Assembly (NCBI RefSeq): GCF_014295035.1
Contig: NZ_CP060404.1
Span: 5,744,501 to 5,808,500, forward strand
DNA: 64,000 nucleotides
Direction: 5' to 3'
DNA from: Streptomyces buecherae
GTDB lineage: Bacteria > Actinomycetota > Actinomycetes > Streptomycetales > Streptomycetaceae
Below are positions 17,055 to 28,873 of the stretch, one piece after another. The first letter of the stretch is position 1, and each line of letters begins with the position of its first letter. The notes below the pieces were generated by a model, which saw only the letters and a program-made list of their open reading frames with translations, made no database searches and was not told the origin of the DNA. A program made the translations under genes and the position numbers.

Positions 17055-17183
17055 CCAGCCGTCCACGCGTACGAGCACGACTACCAGCACGCCCGACCCC
17101 GTGCCCGGGCGCCCGCGCCCGTGCTCGCGGCAGCCGATGTCATGGCCGCCCCGACCCGCCCGCCACCGGCCGTGCCGGACGGG

Positions 17184-17816
17184 TCAGTCGGGGCCGGCGG
17201 TCGTCCGTGGGCCGTTCCCGGCGCGCCGGTTCGGGCGCCCGTGGTCGAGCCAGGCGCGCTCCCACTGGCGGGTCAGCGCCGGGTAGACGACGAGGTACCG
17301 GAACGGGAGGATCGCGGCCATGTAGAGCCGGCCGAACAGCCCGTTGTCCTTGACCAGCGCCGCCATGCGCAGTTCGTGTCCGCCGTCGTCGGTGGGCACC
17401 CAGCCCAGGTGCATGATGGTGTGGACGGTCCTGTTGCCCAGTTCGCGGGCCGCCTCGTTGTCGAGCTGGTAGACGTCGGAGAACGGGTCGGTGCAGGGGA
17501 CGGCGTCGCGCACGGTCCGCGCGAGGTCCGGCGGAAGCCGGTCGCGCAGCGAGGGGACCCGCCCGCCCAGGCCCGCCTGGGGGGTGTCCCAGCCGAGCAG
17601 GGCGCCGAGCTTCCAGCGCACGGCGAACAGGAACCGGACCGGGGCGGGGTCCCTCCGGGAGTCGTAGGCCGTCTTCAGCGCCTCGAGCATCACGGGGAAG
17701 TCGTCGGGCCCGGCGTCGGGCGCGCGGAAGGACCACACGTCCTCGATCCGGAAGTCCCGGGTGAACGCGTGGACCCGCCACGGCTGTGCGGTGTGGGCGG
17801 CTTTCGGGATGCGCAT
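17184..17816 (-). CDS. DUF2867 family protein
   Basis: A 210-residue protein of the DUF2867 family, often found as a stand-alone gene or as the C-terminal half of NAD-binding SDR-type proteins. Recognisable segments are DFRIEDVWSF, LGWDTP, DVYQLDNEAARELGNRTVHTI and LVKDNGLFGRLYMA. The ATG at 17816 follows GGAAGGAA; the longer upstream frame would run through the TetR promoter. It is divergent from a TetR regulator at 18025, which probably represses it. Its function is unknown. A hydrophobic patch (AAILPFRYLVVYPAL) near the C-terminus is usual for the family. Confidence 0.8.
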   Translation of the reverse strand: MRIPKAAHTAQPWRVHAFTRDFRIEDVWSFRAPDAGPDDFPVMLEALKTAYDSRRDPAPVRFLFAVRWKLGALLGWDTPQAGLGGRVPSLRDRLPPDLARTVRDAVPCTDPFSDVYQLDNEAARELGNRTVHTIMHLGWVPTDDGGHELRMAALVKDNGLFGRLYMAAILPFRYLVVYPALTRQWERAWLDHGRPNRRAGNGPRTTAGPD

Positions 17817-17981
17817 CGGTCGTTCCTTCCGAGCGGGTGTGCTCTGCCGATGGGGCCGGAACCGGCGGTGGTGCGGCCGGCCGCCCGTCGATGGCCGCGA
17901 CGGCGCCTGCCCGGGCCACGCTCCTCGGCGCGGACGGTGTGCCGGGTGCGGTCGCGGCGGAGTTACGAGACCGACCGTTTT

Positions 17982-18011
17982 GGAACCACCGGTTTCGTTA
18001 CTCCTGGTTCC
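17982..18011. promoter_or_regulatory. Inverted repeat in TetR/DUF2867 divergent region
   Basis: GGAACCA at 17982-17988 and TGGTTCC at 18005-18011 form perfect 7-bp arms 16 bp apart, ending 13 bp before the TetR start codon. A half-site-like AACCACCGGTTT lies inside. Position fits autoregulation by the adjacent TetR protein. Confidence 0.45.
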
Positions 18012-18024
18012 GTATGATGCGCCC

Positions 18025-18651
18025 ATGCCCGCTCGAAAGCAAGCACGTAACCCGGGAGGCCGGCCCCGGGACAGCCGCGTCGACGACGCCATCGCCACCG
18101 CCGTCCGGGAGCTGCTGGTCGAGGTGGGGTACCCGCGCCTCACGATGGCCGAGGTGGCCGCGCGGGCCGGCGTGGGCAAGGCGGCGATCTACCGGCGCCA
18201 CGCCACCAAGCAGGAGATGATCTTCGATGTCCTGCTGCCGGACCGGTTCCTGGCCGTGCCGCCCGACCGCGGGTCGCTCCGCGCCGACCTGGCCGCCGTG
18301 CTCGCCGAGGTCGCGGAGGCCATGGCGACTCCGCCGCCGGGGACGGTCCCCGGCCTGTTGGCCGACATCCACGCCGACCCCGCGCTCCACGACCGGTTCA
18401 CCGAGAGGTACCTGGGGGCCCAGCGCCGGACCCTGACCGAGATCCTCGACCACGCGACCGCGCGCGGTGAACTCACCACCCGCCCCGACCCGGCCGTGCT
18501 CAACGCCCTGCTCGTCGGCCCCGCCTTCGCCTGGCTGTTCCTGCTGTCCGAGTCCCCCGCCGAACTCCCCGCCCTGACCTCCGCGCTCCTCGACGCGGCG
18601 GTGGCCCTGGCGACCCAGGGCCCCCCGGCGCCCCGGACCACGCCCGCCTGA
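18025..18651 (+). CDS. TetR family transcriptional regulator
   Basis: A 208-residue TetR/AcrR-type repressor. Its N-terminal helix-turn-helix reads LTMAEVAARAGVGKAAIYRR, followed by a helical ligand-binding domain resembling TetR_C families with a Trp-Leu-Phe-rich helix (FAWLFLL). The ATG at 18025 lies just downstream of the inverted repeat. It is divergent from the DUF2867 gene, its most likely target. The inducer is unknown. Confidence 0.9.
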   Translation: MPARKQARNPGGRPRDSRVDDAIATAVRELLVEVGYPRLTMAEVAARAGVGKAAIYRRHATKQEMIFDVLLPDRFLAVPPDRGSLRADLAAVLAEVAEAMATPPPGTVPGLLADIHADPALHDRFTERYLGAQRRTLTEILDHATARGELTTRPDPAVLNALLVGPAFAWLFLLSESPAELPALTSALLDAAVALATQGPPAPRTTPA

Positions 18652-18679
18652 CCCGCGCGCGGCGGAGGCCCACATGCGA

Positions 18680-18716
18680 GAGCGGGCCGGGTCGCTCCGC
18701 GCGACCCGGCCCGCTC
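18680..18716. terminator. Bidirectional 15-bp stem-loop terminator
   Basis: Perfect arms 18680-18694 and 18702-18716 around a 7-nt loop, in the gap between the convergent TetR and MbtH genes. Confidence 0.8.
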
Positions 18717-18734
18717 GTCGTCGTACGGCGGCCG

Positions 18735-18950
18735 TCAGCCGGCCGGCTCCGTCAGCCGGCGCAGGCTGGCCGGGCGCAGGTCGCTCCAGTGCTCCTCGAC
18801 GTAGGCCACGCACGCGGCGCGGCTGTCCTCGGGGTGCGCCACCGTCCAGCCCGCCGGTACGGGGGTGATGGCGGGCCACAGCGAGTGCTGGCCCTCGGCG
18901 TTGACGAGCACGAGGTAGCGGGCGTCCTCGTCGTCGAACGGGTTCGTCAT
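18735..18950 (-). CDS. MbtH family protein
   Basis: A 71-residue MbtH-like chaperone/activator of adenylation domains. It matches the family pattern throughout: NPFDDEDARYLVLVNAEGQHSLWP, VPAGWTVAH and the C-terminal SLRRL. These proteins bind the A domain of an NRPS and are needed for its solubility or activity. GGAAGGA precedes the ATG at 18950. It lies 35 bp downstream of the NRPS on the same strand, so the two are surely co-transcribed and MbtH is the partner of that A domain. Confidence 0.95.
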   Translation of the reverse strand: MTNPFDDEDARYLVLVNAEGQHSLWPAITPVPAGWTVAHPEDSRAACVAYVEEHWSDLRPASLRRLTEPAG

Positions 18951-18985
18951 GGGTGGTCCTTCCGTGGGGGTGGGGGCTGGAGTGG

Positions 18986-23224
<4,239 letters not shown>

Positions 23225-23612
23225 AACTTTCACCTCGTGCGCTAGCGAAATGGAGGGAGTCGGCCCGGTCGTTGGCCGATGTTCAGCCACCACAACGACG
23301 GGTAAGCCGCACGATGATCCTAAGAGCCGAGCCGCGCCGTGGTGGCCACCGAGAGGGGATTCAGGCCACATCGTAGGGGTTGCCGGCGAAGTCCCCCGAG
23401 TTTATGAGGATGGTGAAACTGTTCCGTGACGGCCGCGTGAATAGATTTTGCAGACCCGTGTTGGCCAATACCTCACTAGGGGTGTCATAGGGGCCCATTC
23501 AGGGGGGCCGGTTACGGCTAGTAACAAGTGGCCTGACGTGAGTGGGTGACACTTCGCGTAGGCCACATTTGCCATTCCCCCGTTGTATTGCTCGTGTTTC
23601 GGGCGATGTGGT
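23225..23612. other. Intergenic stretch of 388 bp upstream of the NRPS
   Basis: No gene. GC is clearly lower than in the flanking coding DNA, consistent with a promoter for the NRPS on the minus strand. I looked for an iron-box-like dyad (TTAGGTTAGGCTCACCTAA type) and did not see one. Confidence 0.55.
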
Positions 23613-24032
23613 TCAGTCGTGGTCCCGGAACGACCAGGTCAGAGCCACGAAGTCCTCCTCGTCCGTGGCTCCCGCCCCCCGGTAGGTGGCGAGCGCCGCC
23701 GTGTTGTCGCGTTCCGTACCGACCCACATGCCGTAACACCCCCGATCCCGCGCCAGCCCCGCCAGCGCCCGGACCAGCGAGCCCCCGACGCCGCGCCGCC
23801 GATACGCGGGGTCCACCGAAAGTTCATACAGGAACATCTCGGTTCCCTTGTCGGGGTGTGTGGTCTCTACACCGGTGATCATTCCGACGGGCCGTTCCGC
23901 CACATAGGCGATCAGCAGGTGATGCCCCGGCTCATGCAGAAAACGCTCCGCCGCGCCGACCCGGGCCGGCCCGTCGAAAAGGTGCTCGGCCGCGACCACC
24001 TCGCCAATTTCCCCAGCCCGCCGAATCTCCAC
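23613..24032 (-). CDS. GNAT family N-acetyltransferase, AAC(3)-I-like
   Basis: A 139-residue acetyltransferase. The acetyl-CoA-binding motif A is LYELSVDPAYRRRGVGGSL, followed by YGMWVGTERDNTAALATYRG as motif B. The overall length and the FLYELSVDPAYRRRG pattern resemble aminoglycoside 3-N-acetyltransferase type I and its many chromosomal homologues, but the substrate is not predictable. The GTG at 24032 is preferred (VEIRRAGEIG) with an AG-rich stretch upstream. It lies 263 bp downstream of the methyltransferase on the same strand, so it could be a late member of that group or independent. Confidence 0.8.
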   Translation of the reverse strand: MEIRRAGEIGEVVAAEHLFDGPARVGAAERFLHEPGHHLLIAYVAERPVGMITGVETTHPDKGTEMFLYELSVDPAYRRRGVGGSLVRALAGLARDRGCYGMWVGTERDNTAALATYRGAGATDEEDFVALTWSFRDHD

Positions 24033-24295
24033 GCCACCGCCCCTTTCCTCGCTGCACCGGCAACGCATGCCGGGCACGGAATGCGGAGAATAGCGGAGCG
24101 GGTGGCGCGTGCGGGTGGTGATTTCGGTGGGGCGGGCGTTGGTGGGGGGTGGAACTCCACTCAGTTGCCGACCGGCCGGGCCGTCGGCGACCACGGTTGT
24201 GGCCGTCGCGCGGGCGCACGGGCACGTGTCCTGTCGGGTTCCACCGTGGCGCGGCCGGCGCAGCACGGACGTGGCCCGAGGCCCTGTTGCCTCGG

Positions 24296-25474
24296 TCAGC
24301 TACGGGACGACGGGACCGGATTGCCCGGATCATCGATCCACACGGTCTGGCTGTCCGTGGAGACCGTGAGACCAAACCGCTGGAAGCCGGGGCGGCCCGC
24401 GGCCTCCCACCAGCGGTACGCCTCCTCGACCTCGCTCCACAGCTTGCGGGGGCCGGACTGCACCACCTCGAAATCGGATCGGCCCTCTTCGAAGTCGACC
24501 GTCGCCCACGAACTGACCGCCGTGTCCCGCAACCACAGGGTGTAGGAACCGTCCTGGTACGGCTCCATCCACGGGAAGACGCCGTGTACGTGGGCTCCGA
24601 TGGCGAACATGACGGGCCAGTCACCCACGTCGTCCGGAGACAGGCGCGTCGTGGACTTGGTGCCGCCGGCGGGCCATGGCTCACCGTTCAGGTATTCGCG
24701 GACATGTATACGCCCCACCCGTTGGTCGCGAAGCCGCATAAAGGCCGAGGAGCCAAGGAACTTCCCTGACGCGGTCCCGTCTGTCCCGACGCTGAGGCGA
24801 ACGATGCCTTCCCCGCCGTACGTCGGCCCCCACGGCGCCACGATCACGCCACCAGGCACGGTCTGCTCGACCCAGGCGTAGGGCATCCGGCCAATCGAGC
24901 ACGTGGCGATCACTCGGTCGTACGGCGCTTGTGCGGCGTATCCCGTGGCTCCGTCCCCGGTGATGACCAGGGGCGCGAAGCCGGCGTTTCGGAGTCGACT
25001 CCGCGCCGCTGCGGAATTGGCTTCGTCCACCTCGACCGTCACCACGCTGTCAGAGCCGACACGGTGACACAGCAGGGCGGCGTTCCAGCCCGTTCCGGTT
25101 CCCACCTCCAGCACCCGATGGCCTTCCTGGACGTCCAGAGCGGTGAGCATCGAGAAGACCATGGTCGGCATGGAGTTGGAGCAGGACGGAATCTTTCCCC
25201 TCCCTGGTCCGGTGTAGGCCCCGTCGTCCCACTGAGTGGTGATCGGCGCGTCCGCGTAAACGGCCTCCCACCAAGCGCGAGGTGCCTCTGATCGCAGCAG
25301 TCGGTTTCCCTGACGATTGCCGCCGGCGCTCCCGGGCCAGATCGCCTCCGGCACGAACAGGTGCCTCGGCACCTGTCGGAACGCGGGAAGCCAGTCAGAG
25401 GCGAGCGACCCTTTCCGCATGAGCGCGGAGGCCAACCGTTCGAGGCCGGCCTCCGCCACGTCGTGCTCAGTCAT
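24296..25474 (-). CDS. PIMT-like methyltransferase, probable RiPP tailoring enzyme
   Basis: A 392-residue SAM-dependent methyltransferase of the protein-L-isoaspartate O-methyltransferase type. Residues ~25-230 contain the PIMT fold, with VLEVGTGTGWNAALL as SAM motif I near residue 125 and the PIMT-like substrate loop (CSNSMPTMV). The remaining ~160 residues are an extra C-terminal region absent from housekeeping PIMT (about 210-230 residues). Such extended PIMT homologues modify Asp in RiPPs (lanthipeptide, graspetide and imiditide clusters), giving methyl esters that collapse to aspartimide or isoaspartate. It overlaps the 45-codon peptide gene by 4 bp (ATGA), so the two are translationally coupled and the peptide is the expected substrate. 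A general repair role is less likely. Confidence 0.85.
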   Translation of the reverse strand: MTEHDVAEAGLERLASALMRKGSLASDWLPAFRQVPRHLFVPEAIWPGSAGGNRQGNRLLRSEAPRAWWEAVYADAPITTQWDDGAYTGPGRGKIPSCSNSMPTMVFSMLTALDVQEGHRVLEVGTGTGWNAALLCHRVGSDSVVTVEVDEANSAAARSRLRNAGFAPLVITGDGATGYAAQAPYDRVIATCSIGRMPYAWVEQTVPGGVIVAPWGPTYGGEGIVRLSVGTDGTASGKFLGSSAFMRLRDQRVGRIHVREYLNGEPWPAGGTKSTTRLSPDDVGDWPVMFAIGAHVHGVFPWMEPYQDGSYTLWLRDTAVSSWATVDFEEGRSDFEVVQSGPRKLWSEVEEAYRWWEAAGRPGFQRFGLTVSTDSQTVWIDDPGNPVPSSRS

Positions 25475-25608
25475 CGACCGTCCGCCGGACCTTGCCCGTC
25501 GTTGGTGTTACCACCCTCGTCCGACCCGCCGCCACCGTGCTTGTTCCCACTGTCGCTGTCATCCTGCGGGTTACCGCCCTCGGCCGTCATGAGCCACCAC
25601 TTACGCAT
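25471..25608 (-). CDS. 45-residue candidate RiPP precursor peptide
   Basis: An unannotated-size gene with an ideal AGGAGG 7 nt before its ATG and a stop overlapping the methyltransferase start. The peptide starts MRKWWLMTAEGG; residues 13-45 are made almost only of Gly, Asn, Asp, Ser and a few polar residues, with no Cys. Asp is at 16, 17, 19, 30, 37 and 43; Asp-Gly occurs at 37-38 and 43-44 and Asp-Ser at 17-18 and 19-20, the sequences most prone to aspartimide formation. The short Trp-rich basic start could be the leader or recognition sequence and the Gly/Asp/Asn part the core. I do not recognise a named family; the assignment rests on coupling to a PIMT-like enzyme and on composition. Confidence 0.7.
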   Translation of the reverse strand: MRKWWLMTAEGGNPQDDSDSGNKHGGGGSDEGGNTNDGQGPADGR

Positions 25609-25615
25609 GGGGTTA

Positions 25616-25621
25616 CCTCCT
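25616..25621 (-). promoter_or_regulatory. Consensus ribosome binding site of the peptide gene
   Basis: AGGAGG on the minus strand, 7 nt before the ATG at 25608. It fixes the start of the 45-codon gene and excludes the longer in-frame upstream frame. Confidence 0.8.
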
Positions 25622-25865
25622 GGGTTCGCGTGACATCGGGTGGCGAAGCCCTCGACTGGAAAGCCGTGGCTACGCCGCACTCGCGAGTCGCGGGTCCTAC
25701 GTGTCATCACCGGCGGTGTGCGACAGGGCATTTCGTTGACCGAAGCCGGCATCGGGCCGCCGTCATGCTTTCCGGTGCCGTGCTGGACTCCGGACTCGCT
25801 GGTGTGAACCACGATAAGGGTGGGGGCGGGGGGCGTCTGGTTTTATTCTCGTCATCGGGTAAAAA

Positions 25866-26699
25866 TCAGCTACGGAAGCGTTCAGCCCACACGGAAAGTC
25901 GTTCCCGGCACTCTTCGTCGAACAGTGCGAAGCTTTCGTACGCGGCGAACTCCGCCAAATACGTCGACACGTCTCGATATCCCCGAAGGATTATGGCTCC
26001 GGTCTTCGTCTCCACGGTCGCTATCCGGGCGTCATAGACGGTGAAGGTGTTCAGTGGGCCCTTTGGTATGTGCCCGTCCAGGGGAATGACGCCGAGTCTG
26101 ATGTTGGGGAGCAGGCTCAGCGACCGAAGCCGGTCGATCTGCACGGCCATGGCTGGCGCGGCGAGAAAAGGCCACCGCACCGCCTGCTCGGTCAGGATGA
26201 ACGTGAAACGCTTCGTTGTGTCATAGAGGACCGCCTGCCGCTCCAGCTTCTTGCTCACGGCCTTGCTCTGGTCCCCCGGGACGTGAGCAAGACTCGCCCG
26301 CACGTATTCAGGCGTCGCGAGTAGCCCGGTCACCATGGACAGGAGGAAGTACCGCAGTTCAGTAGAGGACCGCTCGAAGCCGGCCAGTTCGTTCTGTTTC
26401 TTCTCCAGGCCGGTGCGGCGCTGCGACCAGACGTCCTGCCATTCCGTGTTCGCGGTGCGGGCCAGAGCGGCCACCTGGGCGGCAAGGTCGTGCGGCGCGT
26501 TCACGGCTCTGAGGATCAGTTCCACGTCAACGAGGCTGGGAGTGAGCTTTCCGCCTTCGATGTTGCTGATCTTGGTTTGTGACATGTTGCAACGTTGAGC
26601 GAGCCGGGTCTGGGTGAACCCGGCTCGCTTGCGGAGCATCTTGAGCGTGCCAGCCAGGTCCGCCCTGGACTGTCCTAGCTCGTCCGGATCAAACGTCAA
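25866..26699 (-). CDS. XRE family regulator with DUF5753 domain
   Basis: A 277-residue helix-turn-helix protein: LKMLRKRAGFTQTRLAQRCNMSQTKISNIEGGK at residues ~18-50 is an XRE/Cro HTH, and the C-terminal ~180 residues are the DUF5753 domain typical of very abundant Streptomyces regulators of the BldB/WhiJ-type systems. It overlaps DUF6879 upstream by 11 bp and is followed after 257 bp by the peptide and methyltransferase genes on the same strand. Regulation of those genes is inferred from adjacency. GC here is visibly lower than in most of the window. Confidence 0.88.
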   Translation of the reverse strand: MTFDPDELGQSRADLAGTLKMLRKRAGFTQTRLAQRCNMSQTKISNIEGGKLTPSLVDVELILRAVNAPHDLAAQVAALARTANTEWQDVWSQRRTGLEKKQNELAGFERSSTELRYFLLSMVTGLLATPEYVRASLAHVPGDQSKAVSKKLERQAVLYDTTKRFTFILTEQAVRWPFLAAPAMAVQIDRLRSLSLLPNIRLGVIPLDGHIPKGPLNTFTVYDARIATVETKTGAIILRGYRDVSTYLAEFAAYESFALFDEECRERLSVWAERFRS

Positions 26700-27210
26700 G
26701 GCCCTTCACGTACTCCTCGAAGGGAACCGACTCGGCCAGTGCGATGCGCTGGTACTCGAGGAACGGCGTGACGTCGCCCTCGTACACCTCGCGGCTGATC
26801 TGCGTACCGTCGGCCTCGTAGTGCATGAGCACGACCTCGCTGCTGTCGAACATCCAGAAGTCCTGGACGCCGGCCAGCGGATTGTCCCGACCGGTCACGT
26901 CCATGATGCGAATGTCTTCCCCGGCCCACGCGTGGGGGCGGTAGTACATGAACTCGTACTCCAGGTACCTGGAAAGAGGCCGGGACACGATGTGCACGCG
27001 TCCCTTGCTCTTTCCCTGGCGCCTTACCCGCTTCAGATCCTCGGTGTACTCGCTCGCGTAGGTGCGCGGGTCGATGCGCTCTCCCGCCAGATAGGAACGA
27101 AGCCTCTCTTCCGCCTGGGGAACCTTGTAGGCGGGCAGAGTTTCGAGCCGCCATGCCTCTCTTCGAAAGTCGCGGAACTTCTCCTGCCACGCTTCACCCG
27201 TCAAGAGCAC
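26689..27210 (-). CDS. DUF6879 family protein
   Basis: A 173-residue soluble protein. The start WQEKFRDFRREAWRLETLPAYKV and the centre GRVHIVSRPLSRYLEYEF with FDSSEVVLMHYEADG are typical of DUF6879, a family almost always encoded beside XRE/DUF5753 regulators in actinobacteria. Function unknown; it likely acts with the regulator. It overlaps both neighbours (17 bp and 11 bp), so the three genes are one translationally coupled unit. Confidence 0.85.
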   Translation of the reverse strand: MLLTGEAWQEKFRDFRREAWRLETLPAYKVPQAEERLRSYLAGERIDPRTYASEYTEDLKRVRRQGKSKGRVHIVSRPLSRYLEYEFMYYRPHAWAGEDIRIMDVTGRDNPLAGVQDFWMFDSSEVVLMHYEADGTQISREVYEGDVTPFLEYQRIALAESVPFEEYVKGLDV

Positions 27211-27400
27211 GAACGGCCTCCCTGAGCACCGATTCCGGGATTTCCACCAGAGCCTCGCCTCGCGGGGTCTGGAAGGCGAAGGAGACGTTGCCCTGAACGA
27301 GAAGGGAGCCGCCTGCGGCTCGATAGACGTTGGGGCAGTCGTTGTCCTCGCACTCCCCGTTCCCGTTTCCGGTCAGCCGGGTCAGTTCCTCGCGCGCCAT
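27194..27400 (-). CDS. Small DUF6879/XRE-associated protein
   Basis: A 68-residue protein with ECEDNDCPNVYRAAGGSLLVQG followed by a strand-rich VEIPESVLREAVRAL end. The two cysteines may bind metal. AAGGGGG precedes the ATG at 27400. I know similar small proteins only as upstream companions of DUF6879-XRE pairs; they resemble DUF397-type partners in size and position but I cannot place it in that family. It is the first gene of this minus-strand unit. Confidence 0.7.
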   Translation of the reverse strand: MAREELTRLTGNGNGECEDNDCPNVYRAAGGSLLVQGNVSFAFQTPRGEALVEIPESVLREAVRALDG

Positions 27401-27820
27401 GCTGAAACCCCCTTGCGCATGGCCCCGGTTGGGGCCCTTGCGACGACGCTACGGGCGGGGGGTCGTGGCCGTCCACGCGAGAGGGCCGATATTCGCGTAG
27501 TCGGGTAAGGGGCCTGCCGTGCGGCTCGTAAGCCCTTGTCCCGGGCCCCGGCGGCACAGCGCGGGAACCGGCGAGAGGCGCTCGGCGTACACCCGGTAGC
27601 AAGGCAGGGCAGGGCCTCGCGATGAGCGCCAGTCCCACACGACCGACAGCCCTGGTCGCCGCATGACAGCCACCCGACAATCACCCGGCAACCACCCCCG
27701 ACGCGCACGGCGACAACGCCTCCAGGCGATCTCCATTACCCCCGAAGTAATCGCCCCGGCCCGCCGCACCCACTACCTTTCGGAGCCTGCCCAACGCCCC
27801 CTGCATGAAGGTGATCCGTG
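27401..27820. other. Divergent intergenic stretch of 420 bp
   Basis: It lies between the minus-strand regulator unit and the plus-strand DUF1330 gene. No gene seen. A possible minus-strand promoter pair (TGGACG and TAGCGT, 18 bp apart, near 27445-27475) would serve the regulator unit, but this is weak. Confidence 0.45.
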
Positions 27821-28162
27821 ATGACCGCGTACGGCTTCGCCCATCTCCGCAGCCGTCGGAATCACTCCGACATCATCGAATACCTGGAGCGCATCCAGGC
27901 GACGCTCGACCCCTTCGCCGGGCGGTTCGTCATTCACGGGCCGCCGGCCGAGGTGCTGGAAGGTGAGTGGCCCGGCAGCATGGTGTTGATCGAGTTTCCG
28001 AGTCTCGCCGATGCGCGCGCTTGGTACGACTCGCCCGCCTACCAGGCCATTCTGCGGCTGCGTACCGATCACATCGAGGGTGACGTGCTGCTGATCGAGG
28101 GCGTCGGGCCGGACTACGACCCGACCGAGCGGGCCCGCGTGTTGCGCGCGAAAGCCGGCTGA
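27821..28162 (+). CDS. DUF1330 family protein
   Basis: A 113-residue ferredoxin-like-fold (dimeric alpha/beta barrel) protein of the DUF1330 family. GRFVIHGPPAEVLEGEWPGS followed by VLIEFPSLADARAWYDSPAYQ is the family signature. Enzymatic role unknown. ATG 27821 is preceded by GAAGG; a GTG three bases earlier is equally possible. It is convergent with tRNA-Cys, with two stem-loops between. Confidence 0.88.
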   Translation: MTAYGFAHLRSRRNHSDIIEYLERIQATLDPFAGRFVIHGPPAEVLEGEWPGSMVLIEFPSLADARAWYDSPAYQAILRLRTDHIEGDVLLIEGVGPDYDPTERARVLRAKAG

Positions 28163-28187
28163 GCGCTGCGGGGAGAAACCCGTCGCC

Positions 28188-28209
28188 GTGGCGGGGAATT
28201 CCCCGCCAC
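28188..28209. terminator. 22-bp perfect palindrome between convergent genes
   Basis: Two 11-bp arms with no loop (GTGGCGGGGAA and its complement), centre at 28198/28199. Located after DUF1330 and, on the other strand, after tRNA-Cys, so it is probably part of a bidirectional terminator. Confidence 0.55.
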
Positions 28210-28218
28210 ACGGAGAAC

Positions 28219-28251
28219 CCCGGCGGCGGGAGGAAATCCCCCGCCGCCGGG
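28219..28251. terminator. 12-bp stem-loop downstream of tRNA-Cys
   Basis: CCCGGCGGCGGG and CCCGCCGCCGGG form perfect arms around a 9-nt loop, 19 bp from the tRNA 3' end on the minus strand. Confidence 0.65.
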
Positions 28252-28269
28252 AGGAAACCCCGTGCGAAG

Positions 28270-28341
28270 AGGCCGTGGCGGGAATCGAACCCACGTAACT
28301 CGCTTTGCAGGCGAGCCCCTAAACCACTCGGGCACACGGCC
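28270..28341 (-). tRNA. tRNA-Cys (GCA)
   Basis: On the minus strand: acceptor stem GGCCGTG pairing with CACGGCC, T discriminator base at 28270 (U73 is the Cys identity base), anticodon arm CTCGC-CTGCAAA-GCGAG giving anticodon GCA, and T-arm with GGTTCGAATCC. CCA is not encoded. All arms close properly. Confidence 0.95.
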
Positions 28342-28873
28342 GGGCTTCCGGCGTGGGTTCCGGTTCCGCTCCGTGGGGAGGGAATCGGGCCGTTCGCCGG
28401 GGGTGTTGCGGTGTCGCTGAGATGACTAAAGCCGGTACGGGTCGGGTTGGTCAACGAGTGCGCGGCGCTTGCCACGTGACCGCAACACGGCCGCCACGAT
28501 CGACCGCGCGCCCCGTGGCGGCGAGCCTCCTGGTGAGGCGAGGTTCGGCCGCCGCACAGGCCCGCGGTGGGCCCGCGGCGGGCGTGCGCGATGGGGCAGC
28601 CGAGTTGCCCGATCGGCCATCGGCCCCGGCACCTCCATCCGCCTCCGCCGCCATCCACTCCGCAGCCCGCCCCGCGTAAGCGCCCGCGCGCGAGGCCCCA
28701 GCACCCCCGTACGGCCGCCGTCGCGCCCCCAACGAGCCCTTCACGAGCCCCTAACGAACGCCCCGCGCAACGCCCGGACCGCTCGGCCGCTCCCGTACCC
28801 GTACCCGTACAGAAACCGCCCGGGCGCACCCGCCCCACAGGCACCCACGCCAGCGCCCCCGCCCGGGCAGGGC
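28342..28873. other. Intergenic stretch of ~530 bp
   Basis: No supported gene; the open frames are Pro/Arg-rich and lack ribosome binding sites. The part next to 28342-28450 must hold the tRNA-Cys promoter. A short CCCGTA triplication occurs near 28794-28812. Confidence 0.5.

Noticed and set aside
23225..23612. Iron-box (IdeR/DmdR) upstream of the EntF-like NRPS
   Set aside because: Looked for the 19-bp dyad and found nothing close, so iron control is not claimed.
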